In this document: piece by piece, positions 12,707-26,700 of the stretch
How the letters are laid out: every line of letters begins with the position of its first letter
How positions within the stretch are numbered: the stretch's first letter is position 1
NCBI RefSeq assembly: GCF_030463565.1
Contig: NC_134652.1
Location: 18,887,397-18,951,396 of the forward strand
Reading direction: 5' to 3'
Origin: Pelecanus crispus
Taxonomy: Eukaryota; Chordata; Aves; Pelecaniformes; Pelecanidae
Length of the DNA: 64,000 nucleotides
Made by a program: the position numbers and the translations under genes
The notes under the pieces: generated by a model
Seen by the model: only the letters and a program-made list of their open reading frames with translations
Told to the model about the DNA's origin: nothing
Database searches by the model: none

Positions 12707-15700
12707 GTGAGGGGCGGCGGGGGCCGCGGCGCCAACGGCGGGCGAGGGTCCTCCGCCCCGCACTGCCCGCCCGGGGAGCCGCGGCCCGGCCCGGCCCGGC
12801 CGCGCTTTCTGACAGCTCCTCCCCAGAGACACCGCGGGGCCGCCCGCAGCGCCTCCGGCGGGAGCAGCCGCTCCGGGCCCGGGGGGGACGCGCAGCCCCC
12901 CGGGGGCGCCCTGCGGAGGCCCGACCGCCGCCTCCCGTCCCGGGCCCTGCGGGGGCGCCGCGCCCCGGCCCCCGCCAGGGCGGCGGAGGGAGAAGGGGCC
13001 GCCGCGGTGCGGGCAGGGAGCGGGGCCGGCGCGGCCGCGGGCGGCTGTCACCCCCGGGCCGGCGGCCGAGCGGAGGCTGCGGCCGTGCCCCGGCCGCCGG
13101 GCTGGCCTCCCTCTGTCATTGTGTGCGGGGAAGCGGGGCGCTGCCCGGCTTCCGGCGGGGCCGGGCGCGGCGGGGCCGGCGCGGGGCCTCGGGACGGGGC
13201 GGCGGGGCTGGGCCCGCCGTAACCCGGTGGCGGCCTCCGCGGCGCCCGGGCAGGGAGGGCTCCTGCCCCGCGCTGGGACACGGGGCATCTCCCTGGCGTG
13301 TGCCGGTACCCCCGGTCTGTGCTGAGAACGGGACGGGAACCGTATTGCGGGTGGGTGTTTGCATCGGTAACTGCAGGGCTCCTCTGTGCGCAACCTTTCC
13401 TAATGCAGCCTGAAATCTCCTGCCCGGTCAGGTTCCCTCTGGGAGCGTGACAGTGTTCAGAGCATTCCTGAGACGCCGTGACTTCAATGTTGTGGTGGGT
13501 TTTGTGGTTTTTTTTTTTTTTCTTTTCCCTCCGAATCCACATAGCGCTAAATGGCGTAGCCTGTATGTTGAAGAAAAGGTTTTGCTTAATCTTTCCTGTT
13601 GGAGAGGAGCATGTCAGTGCTCTTCAGTTTGAGCGGGGGAGAGAAGGACAGGGCCTGGAGGGAGTGAGTCGGGGTACGGAGGGGGCGCAGGGGGAAAGGG
13701 GATCTTCATCCTGGAGCTGTGCTGGTGCTTCCCTGATTAGAGACATCTGAAAGAAGTGAGAGAGCACGGATGCTACCCAAACTGGGAAGAAAGAACTGCG
13801 AATTTGCACATTATCTCTTCGGGAAGGTATGGGGAACCTGGGTGCAGGGAACTGGAAGAAGCGGGTTGTGTGGCAGCATGCCGCAGGGCGGTGAGCACGG
13901 TGCTGCTGGCTGTCCCCGAAAGGGGATGGTGCCTGCTGGAGAGCGTGGGCAGGGCTGAGGAGGGGTGAACACGGGGTACGTGGATGGGGAACCCGGGGCC
14001 GAGTACTGGTGGAAGAGAAATGCGCATTGCACGTGAAATGGGTCTTTTTGCACTTTGCAGTGAATGATTTTGTGGTTGGCTGCATGTGTCTGCAGTGGGT
14101 CCCCCAGCGCTGAGGGCTGTGTGGGAGGTGGCAGTCTGAGGCTTTGTGCCAGGCTGGGGCTAATCAGTCCTCAAAGAGCCCAAATCACCCAGGGGCTGCT
14201 TGTGGGGTCAGCCTGGTCTTAGAGGCCAGCTCGGAGCAAACTGTGCTCTGATCTCCCCTTACTATTCCTTAAACACAGCCAGTATTGGGAATACAGTGTG
14301 GAAGTGTTGAAGCTGAGCATCACGAGGAGCTTCACCTGTGAGAGTTCGTGAGCTCAGGTTGAGAGAAAGTAGCTGAGATGCTTTCAGACTTGAGTTGTCC
14401 CTGGAGGCAGTTTAGCCATGTTTCAGCTAACAAGCCCAGGCAGGTTGGAACTGATGTCTGCAAAAAACACACCAAAACAAAAAAAATTAGCAACAAAATA
14501 TTGAATATAATTGCAGTTTTGCTGCCATCTCCAGTATAGAGCTTATATCAGAGGAACCTATGTAAAGGACATACAGAGAATTAGGCTGCACAGTGGAAGA
14601 AGGCATGTTTGGGAATGACAAGTGTGGATGAGGGAGGGATGTAAAAGGGGGATGGGACGATATGAATCTCTTAGTCACATTAAACATTTAAAATGGGTCA
14701 AAGTTTTTATAAATAAGAATGTTTAGTTTCCTAATTTCTTTGCATGGTCCTGTCCTTTTTTTATTTGTGTCTCATCTATCTTATCTATCTTGTTATCTTA
14801 TTGACTTTTCAGAAGGGGAGTTTTGCATTGCTGACTTTCAGAATTTTTGGAAAAGAAGTGCGTGCCTGTTGGTCTGATTTAACTTCTAGTGTTCATTTAC
14901 AAATAAAAAAAAAAATGAGGCTAAAGAATGGTTACACCTGGCTGAGTGTTTTGAAAGAAGTCCAGCCAACATCACAGAAATATGCTGCTACTTTATAAGA
15001 ACAGCGATGATTAAAATCAAAACTGTAGCTATCTGTTCAGCTGTACCCATTAAAATTTGTGAATCGCTGTGTGAAACTGAAAAGTGTAAAATCCCACATC
15101 TCATTTCAAGATCTATTTCAATGAACAAAAGCGGTGAACGTGAAATGGAGCATTATTTTCTGCACCAGATCAAGGTTTTACTTGCTAAACAATATAAATC
15201 AAAGAAATGAGTTGAGTAATTCTATGTGTGGTTCCATATAAGGCTACAGCATAAAGTGATCCGTTTCCAGTCGTGGAAGCCATTGATGCCAGTTGTCTTA
15301 TGTAATGACTGAAATTACATTCATTTCATTACGTGAAATGGACTGTTTTTGTAATCTGTGGTCTGTAATGCTGGGGCAATATTTATAGCATCATGGTATG
15401 AGATAAAGTACCAACATACCTACTGAAATAGCAGAACAAAAGAAGGGGCTTGAGGTGAGCGGTTTGGATAAGTAGCATGAGGTAACACTAAATGCTGAAG
15501 ATCGTAGGATATGCAAGATCCGACTTATCCTTAATTGTTCATATCGAGATCTTAATATCTGCCTAATGCATCCATGCTTCACAAAGGAAGCGTAATTTTT
15601 TTTGTAGGCTGTATGTAGATTCCATGGAAACACATTTCTGCTCTTGTTTTTCTTCAGTGTTTTGTTTGCTAGTTTGGTATGGCTGTCTCTGCCAGGCTGC

Positions 15701-18700
15701 TGTTTCCTACCCCACTAGAAGAGTGGCAGCACTTGCGCTTATGATATAAAAAAAATAATAGCATAGATTGATATACAACATTTTTGTATGTAATTTACAG
15801 ATAAGAAACAACATATAGACTGATCCTGCAGGTGATTTTCTAGTGCTGAGATCCACCCATGTATAGGAATGTGAAACGCAGGTCCTTTATAGGAGGAATC
15901 AAGGTATAGCTAGTACAATTGGGTTTATTTACTATTTAGGAGAGTAAGTTAGCTCCTAAAGATTGCTCTGCATCTCAAGAAATAGAAAATGAAGAGATTG
16001 TGTTTGATTAGTTTTCTTTTTAAATTTTAAGTGGATGAATTTCTTGATTTAAAATTGCTGGTATTTAACTTGCATCTCTAAATTTAGTGACAGACACTGA
16101 ATCATTATGAATGAGACTTAAATCAACTGTATAACATGCCTTTCATTAAATAGGCAGACTGTGTATATAGCAGGCCAGGATTAATTTTTTTTTCAGCAGA
16201 CTGTGAAACTTTTATCAACATCTTTCTAGCTTTAATGGCTAACTAAATGAGATTAATGACAACACCTGTTAAAGGCTCGTCACTCTCACCTTTTTATATA
16301 ATGTGTTAATATCTTATAATTCATGTTATATACATACTGTTGGGCTTTGCAAAACCAGGGAGAGTTGTCAGTGCATTTCTAATCTTTGTAAAGGAAAAGG
16401 GAAAAGGCAAAAAGAAAGAAAGGCAATTCCCATATCCCTCTCCAAAAAAAAGATAAATATATTAAAAAGTTAATAACAACAAACTTTCAGGCCCTCACTG
16501 AACTCCATATAAATACATATTAAGAGAATTTCAAGAGTCAATTTTTAAGAGTGTCTTCGCACTTCTTGAATACTCTGTTGGACATGCCAGGGTAATTAAT
16601 AAGATGAATTTTATTAAGAAGAAAATAATTGACCTTATCTGCTGGTTAGTTAGTTTTGTGTTGGTCAAAATAGGTCAAAGTAGAGCTCAACAGAGTAGAA
16701 GATGATGTTCTGCCGGTGTCCTGGTATACTATACTTATGAGTCTCTTTGAGCTTGTGGTAATATGTAATATTTCAAAGCCCTTTTTTAAAAATAAATGAA
16801 TTGACTCTTAAACTCCAGCTTGGCAATGTATTGTGTAAGCATACGGTAGACTTTTTCTGAACGCTTCATCTCATGAGCTTCGCATCACTGAGTCTGCAGT
16901 GTTCTGTGATCCCCAGGCACAGCCTGTCAGAGGAGTACCTCTGTGCCCACAATCAGTTGACTAAGCAACTAATACAAAAGTAAAATCAAATTTAAAATTT
17001 ATGGGGGGATCGATGATGGCAGTGTCATAGCTAAGGCGAGGTTGACAAGGAGGTGCTATGTCTATTGATGTGTCTGTAAGTGGGATGTACTGTGTGGCTT
17101 TGACCCACAATTGCAGCTCAGAAAGTGCTCCTCAAAAGTCAGTGTAAAAATGGTTTTAAGCAACTTCTCTGTTCCTCTGCTCCTGAAATCTGTCATCGCC
17201 AAGCTGTTGCCTGGTAGATGTTAGAGCATCTTCTAGGTTGCTGTAAGTTGTGCTGGCCATGAAACTCCTTTGCAGAGTTATTGGAGAGCCTCCTAGGAAG
17301 ACATCACACTGGCATGTTGTCTCTGGCTACAGGAATCACACCACCAAAGGCTGTTAGGTTGATGCGTTTCTGTTGATGCCGCAATATGCTGCGGTGACCT
17401 TCCACTGACCTAGGACTGCATTGCACGGGAAAAAGCAGTACTGAGCCACCCAGCTGCAAAACAAAATCACTTCTGCATGGTGCTGCTTTTTTTCTCATTT
17501 AGGCTGAACAGGGTTTGGAGGTAGGCTGCAGATTTGTTGTGAGCCTCATAAATGAGTATGGGTGAAGTGTTAGAAGTGATTGGTAACTGTTCATTCTGAA
17601 CTTCTGTCCTTGTGTTGCAGAAAAGCTGAAGGTAAAAGGCATGCTTCAGTGAGGCATTGCTAGAGGCATAAACTGAGGAAGCGAAGGTAGCAATAGTGGT
17701 CCAAGCAAGACTGTTTTGTCCTTTCCTGATCAAGGTTTCTAAGAAAATTAGAGGTAGAAATATGAAGTGAGAGTCTAATTCTGCTGCTTTTACTCAGTTG
17801 TGGTACCCTTTGCAACTGCAGGTGCTTTGCCCAAACCAGGGGCCATAATTTGTATTTTGGAGATATTCCTGTGTCCGTTGAGGGGGCCTGTCCAAAGCCA
17901 AGTGAACAAAGCGCCTAAAATACCTTTTGGAGTATGACAGGATGCTCTGAAGGCTCAATGTAACTTGTTTTAGTGAAAGTATATGCTATTATTACTAGCA
18001 GGCATGATTTAGTTATATGATTCGGTGTCCTTAGCGGAATAGTTAGTAAGCAGTAGCATAGGCAGTATGAATGACTTCTCTAGAAGTGGGAAGATAGTAC
18101 AGCATTAACACAGTTGCAGGCTGGGAAGTACTTTTTCTGAGCACTTTTTTTTGTGCGGATGGGCTGTTGGGATTTGTGATGTGCTTATCCAATGACAAAA
18201 TGTGGTTGCCCTCCATTTTTGCCCTGTGGTCTTACTTGTCAGGTATGATTGTCTAAAGGCATTTTTCTGTGTTTTTGTTATTTTGGTTTTGGATTCTGAG
18301 CCAGCAGTTCACACTTTTGTCTATAGCTTAGTCTCGTTTTAAATACAGAGCAAACATAAGAGGACTCTGAGATGATCAACCAATGCTTTGAATCAGAATT
18401 GAAATTATTTGGTCATGTATTTCAATTTCAAATAGTATGATAATGTTTTACAACATTGTAAGCTATTTTTATGGTTTGAAAATCAGTAGTCTGTATCTTC
18501 ATTAACGGTCTGTCTTCAAGCCCTGCTCAGTTTTCAAGTTAATGTGTTTCATTCCTGGTTCCCTTTCAAACTGAAGTTACAAAGTAGCCCAAAGGAACTA
18601 GAAATTCCTTGTGTGTTAGCTGTGGTCTTTTTTGGATGAGGTCACAGAGTGTACTTTGATTGTATATTTAAATATCAGTTTATCTTTATTATGATAGCTA

Positions 18701-20682
18701 GCTCCTGTTTTGCAACTGGGTTGCTACAGAGTAAGGAGAATGGCCTGCTGACTGAGAACAGTGTATCCCGAAAAACCGGTGGCTGGCTTGTAGTGTTGGT
18801 TGCAGGTTTTGTTACTTGGTGCAGGATTTGATATTCCGAGTGTTAAGTTGAAAGGCAACAGTCAGATAAAGCAACTGGCTCTGTGAGCAGGTCTATCACC
18901 GTGTATATTGTTAGGAAGGAGCAATGGTTTTTTTCTCACTAGTCCATTACATAGAGTCAAAACAGCATAAGAAGAGTGCATGCTGTAGACTGATTAATCT
19001 GGCATTTATTTATTCAGTGGCAGAACTGCAGTTCTGATTTTTCTGTGGGCTAGCCTGATATTTAAGGCAGATTTGCCATTGGTGGCAAAAAATATTTTAG
19101 AAGAAGGTGAGGATTTGCTTCCATTCCTGCAAGTTTCAACATACTACTCCTGAAACTGTGGATAATCATACCTGCATTGCATTTTTCTGCTATGCAAAAA
19201 ATCTTTAGGTTCAATGCTGATTAAGTTTGTCATGAAATATGTATCTGCAAATCAGGTTATCTTGATCTTTTTAGGTGTTCATGCATCAGCTTCTGACTCA
19301 GTTCTTGCAGTGTTTTCCAAATGGACAACTGCCAAGTGAAGCTTTAACCTAACTAGTAACCTATGTGAAGAATACTTCTGAAATAGCTCTCTCCAATTTC
19401 ACAAGCATTACCAAAGAGCTTGAAATTGTTCCCATGTTTAGGAAACATGTTTCAAAATATATTCAAGCTTTTAAAAGAGAGGGATCATCTGCAGATAGAT
19501 CCAGAATAATGTACTTGATAGGTGGTTCATGCAGTTTGTGTCATTGTGTGTCATCTAAATTTAACCTTCTCATCATATGAATGGCTTATTCACTGTTACA
19601 TCAGTTAAATTCAGGAAAGCCAATTCTTATTCATGTCATTTCTTCATTGACTTATTCCTCAAGCTGATTTTATTTAGTGTCTGTTGACCCAGATTTTGGA
19701 CCTGCCATATGCATAGGAAATGCATAATTTTACATCCTTCACAAATGCCAGTCACGTGGGTACTGACTTTCTTGCAGATTTTTTGGGGAAGCCAACAGCA
19801 TACGCTGTACTCTGGCTTTCTCTATGTGTTGCTGAACCATTGCTCTGAGACTTTGCACTTTCCTCAATACAGATGTCTGCCTGAGGAGCCTTAGCATAAT
19901 TCAATTAAATATAAGCCTGTTTTTGACCTGTAAGTGCTAGAGAGTTTGCACATACAAGGCTGAAATGACAGCAACTGCAGTTAAGCGAGTTTTGTCATGT
20001 TGCATTTTATGGATTATACTACTAAAATGAGCTCATAAAAATCTATGAGGATTGATATTTCTTAAATAATGCTTCTAAGATAATGCCAGGAATAGGTTCG
20101 CAAATAGGAAACTATTTCTATGGGTTGTAGTAAACTATTAAGTACTAACTCGTTCAAAAACATCAACCTAGCTTTGCATCAGCATCAAGTTATCTCATTA
20201 GATTTTATCTTACTGAAGGGCTTGCTATGGCTAGTTACAAAATCTAGCTGTTGCCAGTGTTTCTGGCTATTACCTGGCAATGGTTGAAATGCCCAAACCT
20301 AATCCCTGTCACCGCAGACCTTGGTAAAACAATGACATCATGTTCAATTTGATGTTTAGCATAAAGTATGCTCAACAATGCGTCTCTTCCTCATCTTGTC
20401 CATGTCTACTAAGGAATTATTTATATGCCTGACAAATGGTGTCCTATGCAGGAAGGAGTTAACGATCTCTCCTGGAGCCTGGCTGAAGCCCTTCCTGTAC
20501 CTCAACCTTTGCCAGTAATGCCAAACTAGTAGGGAACTTAATCACTGATGGAGGTATTAAGAAGGAGAGAAGCAGGTTTTAGAGTGCATCAGCCTTGATG
20601 GAAATACTTGGGGTTTGACAGAGAGGACCTAAAAGATGTCTTTGAAAAGTTCTGCACTAGGGACCTGCAGAGAGGGCTGGGA

Positions 20683-20727
<45 letters not shown>

Positions 20728-23700
20728 ATATAGCATGAGAAAGGTGGGATTTTCACTATGTCTCAGAGAAAATGACTTGCTTGCAAAACTGGAGTGAGCA
20801 TAACTTGCAATTCTCCCATGAATCAGAGTAATACAAAATTAATAATGCATGTACCGTAGTATGTGTACCTAGGGGGATACTTTTGAGACATTTCAACTTC
20901 AAAAAGAAGTGTTTAAACATTCAAGTATCACATACTTCAATTTTAATACACTCTCCTTTCTATTACAGGCACTTAGATGTTTGTGTTGGTAGCAGCTCTC
21001 ACTGGGACTTTCACAGTTTGCACACTTTGTATGCATAGAGTGACTTTGAAGGATCTCTACCCCATTGATTTCAGCGAGGCAGCATTTTCTTCCGAGTTTT
21101 GTTTTTAGTTAATTTCAACATAAAAGCAATGTAGTTGACATTGTTTTATACTGTATGTTAGTTCTGTTTTGTTTCATACAGTTAGGAAACTATAATCAGG
21201 TAGCCAATGTGTGCTACCTCCTTTTGAATTAAAAACAGCCTATGTATAGGCTGTGTGAGCTCACAGAGTTAACAAAAATCAATAATATAAAATTGCTGGA
21301 TAATATATGCTTTGGTTATATGTTTGCAGAGGAATGTGACACATCAAAGAATTTGCTGGTTTGATCTGTATTGAATAGAATAAATTCTTAATTCTTTTGG
21401 TTTTGAAACTTTTTAATTATTGGATATTTTATTTAATCTGGGATGTCTTGATTTCTAAAATAATATATTTACCGCTGTGTAGTGTTGGTATTCAAAGCCT
21501 GTTGAAATAAGTAACTTAGACCTTAGTGACATTGAATGCTCTGTTCTATTTCATATGTCTCATGAAGGCTCTACCAAAATGATTGGTACATATTTATCTT
21601 GAAGATTATGTCTAAAGTGCCCCAGATAAAGACGACAGATTAGCTATAGGTTGTAATAGATGGCTAGTTATTTCTGGGATATATGTAATAGAAATCTGAT
21701 GAAATCTTTAAAAAAAACCGTCAGAAGTTCACAATTTCATTTATGGATGAATCCATTGCTCCTAAAGTGGAACAAGGTATGTTAAAGTCTGTGGAAATAT
21801 TAAGGGAAGATAAGAATATTGCTATGTGGACTTCATTTTCTTATTTTATTTTCTATGAAATAACATAGGTTCCAACTACGTCCACTGTAGCCTTTTAGGT
21901 ATATGAAACAGATGGCCAAACTTGGCATTTGGTTACGTGGTGATAGCTAGTACTAAAGTGAGCGAAGCTAGTGTTTTCTTTGCTATCTTTTTTCTCTGCT
22001 ATTACAACACAAAATTAGAAAAAAAAATAGTAGTGCAGCACTTGTTTTTCAGTTTCTTGCTTCATACATCAGTAAGTCGCACAAAGGCTTAGCAGGAAGA
22101 GGCATCTCCTTGGTCAGCAGTGTAAAAACAGGAAGGAGGAAGTCTATTGCAAATCTGGGTTTGCTGATTATCAGTTCATGTTTCGCTGCAGAGGATGTCC
22201 ATTAACAGCCATCAGCGTGATCCATTGCTTATCCAGCATGAACAATGATGGCTGTAGTGCTGCTACTACAGAATATGGACCCTGCTTATAGGAAGTAATG
22301 TTAACTAACAAACTGTACTCGGCCCTTTCCTGCTCATAGAAACAGGATACTATTAGTGAGAACAATTCACAGAAATTGCACATCCAGGAAAACCAGGCAA
22401 GTAAAGCATAACAGCTAAACTAAGATTAATAAAATCTTTTCTCTGATTAGGCCATAGCTTGAGTTCTACGTTTTTCTGGCATGTAATGTGGTCTTTTAAA
22501 TAGAGCGGCGAGATGTAATTATGAATAAGGATGGCAGAACTGGACCCTAGGTAGTGCCTGGCATAGAAAGGCGGCTTAGGTTTTAAGAAATGTGCTTATT
22601 ACCATAACTCCAGTTGAATTACAGGAAACACCTGGACATTATTTTATAAAGCTTTTTAGGGTGTACGCAGCAACCTATATGAAATTACTCCATGGAAAAA
22701 TCCCTACAAAGTTTGCAGTTTGTGTAAACAGAAAATATCTTTGTATATTGTAGGACAAAGGAAGTTTCTGCAGTGTTTCCTGTGAAATTGCAGCTTAAAT
22801 GGAGTGTGTGATACAGTATCGTGGTTAGGGATGCCATGGTTATAGTCACAATGACAGGTCTGTTTTAAGGGCAGAATCTTAATTTGCATGGTCAGTGTTT
22901 TGTGCTTGCATTGATCCCACTGAACTCATCATGCAAATTTGAATTGTAAATCTCCTTTTATAATTTTATTTAATCTTTCTCGGTCTTTTGTTTTGTTGTT
23001 GTTTTTTTTTTTTTTTAAATCAAATGAGAAACGGAGAGAACAAACATCTACTGGGCCACTTCTTGCAGAGTGTGTGTGGGAGTTAGTTGAGAGCATCTCT
23101 AGCCTCAGTACAAAATTGGCTTTGGTAGCAAGATATGAATTCTAAACCCACGATTTTCCACAAGCACAGTTTCTTCATTTGAGAGTTGGCTTTATTTGTG
23201 TGTGTTTTGTTTTGCTTTAAGTATTACTTTGAAAAATGGAATAAAAATTGTATGTCTGAGTTTCTTCTTTTGCGACTTGGTATAACTGATCAAAGTGATC
23301 AGCTAAAATTTTTTTTTTTCCCCGACAATGCTAAATCTGAAGCTCTACAAATGAATCTTTTTCTCCTGCATCCCTTACAGTTCAGAAGTTGCATGGTCAG
23401 GCTTACGTTCCATGTCAAACTTGTACAGCTGTTGTGCAGATATGTGTAATTCCCATCATTGTCACCTGATTGGCACTTACTAAGTGGTTATCAGTACCCC
23501 GAAAGGAATGTGTGTAGAGAGTTTTTAATTGCTTCATATGTCTTGTGTAATCAGGAAATGAAAGACTTTGTGGCAATGTAGGCAGGGGTGGGGAACCTGC
23601 AATTTGTCCTTGAAATGGGACCGAACTGGATGGGCTGGGTGTGTGTGAAAATGGTGGAAGGGGGCAAGTCCTTAGTGAGGAGTCCTCTAAAGAGATCAGT

Positions 23701-26700
23701 ATTTTTTCTATATTTTGTGACAATTCTTTTTTGCTATTTTTCAAATAGATCATCTGTTTTAAGAGTCTTTGTTGTTGTTAGAACCTATTATTGTAAATGA
23801 TTACTAGAAAGAGAATTGTTCACCCTAAAAATTTACAGTAATGCTCCATAAGCTTAGAGATGTTTCTCCTGAATACGGGTTGCAATTAAAAATCAAATCA
23901 TTGCCCATTTAAAAAACTAAACACACACAAAAAACCCCAAATCCCAAAACCTTCAAGAAATAATAGATTTTTTTAAAACCCAAAAGGGATTTGTTAAATA
24001 CTATTTTTTTTCCTTTATCTAGTAGACCATTTTAGTAATGATTTTTAACTGACAGAGTTATTTATCACCAAGCAGGAATTCATATTCTCTTCTGAATCAT
24101 TATTTTCTTATGAAAGTACGGAGCTTTTATTTTTAATAAAATAAACTCTTCAAGTTAATTTTTACCTGAAGCCTGAGTACCTGAGCAGTTCTGCTTACCA
24201 TTGAAAAGTTACAGCTATTGCCATAGATATAAGGGGCAAAATTACTTTAGTTCTCATTCTGATTATTCTTCCATGCTAAACACTCACCAAGTAGATTACA
24301 GTGGAAGCTGTATTCAGGTTTCTGATTATTCTCATTTTCTAGTGGGAAGATGACATAGATGTGAAGACTGGGGATGAGGAGGGAAAAAGCAAATTTGGGG
24401 TGTTTGCTGGACTCTCAAAAAATATTTTCAGGATCCTTTCCTTTTACACTTAATAACCTATATGCACTTTCTTTGCCTACCTTTCCAGTAGTCTGGGCAA
24501 TATATTAAATTAATTTCTGGGCTTATGATTTTTTTTTTTTTGGCCTGTAACTTTTTATTTCCCTCCTCCTTAGTGAAATGCTGATCCTCTTTTAATCTCA
24601 TTTGCACTCAAGTGTTTGATTACATGTGTTCTGGTTGCATGCACAGATAATATTTCTATGAAATCATAGCAGAAATATATTTTTGAAGCTGTACTGTAAC
24701 CATTTGTGAAGACATCTGTGATAGTGGCTTAGAGTGATAATGCATATGTGTGGAGTTGTTATAGAATGGATCAGATGATTTGAGGATAATTGATTTTTTA
24801 AAAAAATTATTATTATTTTGTAAAGTGTCAGGTGGAATTCATGGCAGGTTAGGTTTTACGATTCTTGGCTGAATTTTAGCTCTCTGGAGATTAGCCTTTT
24901 TGCTTCCTCAACTGCTGGTATTTTTGTGCATAGAATGGTGCCCTCTGGTGCTTCAATAGATTCTTGCATGTAAACACAAAAAAATTGTCAGTAAGACCTA
25001 TTAAATACATATTTTTCATACTGTGTCTCAGTTTTGAAAATAAAAATTTTAGGGAGGTTTTTTATGGTATAAAGTAACCTTGTTTGATTTTCTTCAGTTG
25101 GAAAATGGTTGCATATCTGAAAATTCTCCTTCATTTTTTGTTGAGATCTGAATTCAAATCTGTTTATGCTTGTCTTTCTCCCTTCAGCTCAGCTGGTAAG
25201 AAAAGATCAAGGGAAGAATATCCCTATTGCAATAAAATTGAGCCAGTGACTGAGATGTCTTTCTCTAGGTTAAGCTGTCTCTGACTATTCCTAGTTCTCT
25301 TTTTTCCTCTTTCAAGTACTTTCTGCACTACCTTGTATTTACCTAGACTGACATTAATATGACTCATATCATCCAGTTGTTGGGATGACTCAGAAAAAAA
25401 AGTCTTTGTGTCTATATGCAGAGTTCTGGGAAATATAAACAAATAACCTGCTACACATTACCAGAAAAATCCTTCAGCTCTGCTCCTGTTCTTCATGGGT
25501 GCCCTACTCGCCCCATCAATCAGGAATGAAAATAGTACCTGCCCTGCCACTGATTCGCAATATTGATGTCTAACTCATCTCTCAAGTTAATGTTCTCTCA
25601 TTCCATATTGAAAATTAAGATGGTATGTTGCGAGGGTTTGGGGTTTTTTTTGTGCCAAAATCAAGTAACAAACTTCTGTCTCCGACATCAGTGATTTTCT
25701 CTTTTTTTTTTCCAGTTTGAAGACTCATACTGAGAAAAAGCTTACTCTTCAGAGGTTCATGGTGTGAATCAACCACTAGTTATCTATAGGTTCCTATAGC
25801 TGTATATATCACGGGTTGAAAGCAATTGTAATACAAACTGACCATGTCTTTCAGTTTTGCTCAGTTCAGATTTGTGCTGTATTTCAGATCACTGGGGGCC
25901 TGTGGTGGGCTGACCCTGGCTGGATGCCAGGTGCCCACCAAAGCTGCTTTATCACTCCCCTCCTCAGCTGGACAGGGGAGAGAAAAAGATGTAACGAAAA
26001 GCTCGTGGGTCCAGATAAGGACAGGGAGAAATCACTCAGCAATTACCATCGCGGGCAAAACAGACTCGACTTGGGGAAAATCAGTGTAATTTATTACTAG
26101 TCAAATCGGAGCAGGATAATGAGAAATAAAATCTGAATCTTAAAACACCTTCCCCCCACCCCTCCCTTCTTCCCGGGCTCAACTTCACTCCTGATTTTCT
26201 CTACCTCCTCCCGCCCAGCAGCACAGGGGGACGGGGAATGGGGTTTGCAGTCAGTTCATCACACGCTCAGTTCATCACACGCTGTCTCTGCTGCTCCTTC
26301 CTCCTCAGGGGGGGACTCCTCACATTCCTCCCCTGCTCCAGCGTGGGGTCCCTCCCATGGGAGACAGTCCTCCACAAACTTCCCCCACGGGGTCACAAGT
26401 CCTGCCAGCAAACCTGCTCCAGCGTGGGCTCCTCTCTCCATGGAGCCACAGGTCCTGCCAGGAGCCTGCTCCAGCATGGGCTTCCCACGGGATCACAGCC
26501 TCCTTCAGGCACATCCACATGCTCTGGCATGGGGTCCTCCCCGGGCTGCAGGTGGATATCTGGAGGTGGATACCTCCATGAGCTGCAGGGGCACAGCTGC
26601 CTCCCCAGGGTCTTCACCGCGGGCTGCAGGGGAATCTCTGCTCCGGTGCCTGGAGCACCTCCTCCCCTCCTTCTTCACTGACCTTGGTGTCTGCAGAGTT

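Larger units (their letters stand above)
11960..13420 (+). promoter_or_regulatory. EXOC6: CpG-island promoter of EXOC6
   Basis: This interval is very GC-rich and dense in CpG, and it surrounds the main first exon. It contains GC boxes of the Sp1/KLF type, for example GGGCGGG at 12413-12419 and CCCGCCCC at 12449-12456, and a CCGGC-type run near 12785-12805. A TATA-like CTATAAG lies near 12150, but dispersed TATA-less initiation is more typical of such islands. The long open frames on both strands here (up to 410 codons on the minus strand) are a by-product of high GC and not genes. The exact transcription start cannot be read from sequence alone. Confidence 0.85.

Noticed and set aside
12231..12710. 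Plus-strand frame of 159 codons overlapping exon 1
   Set aside because: It runs out of frame with MAESLPEH in its upstream part only through GC bias. The ATG at 12624 with its conserved N-terminus is the supported start.
12161..13393. Minus-strand open frame of 410 codons across the CpG island
   Set aside because: Composition is almost entirely Pro, Arg, Ala and Gly, frames are open on both strands at once, and the real exon 1 lies opposite. This is a by-product of high GC.
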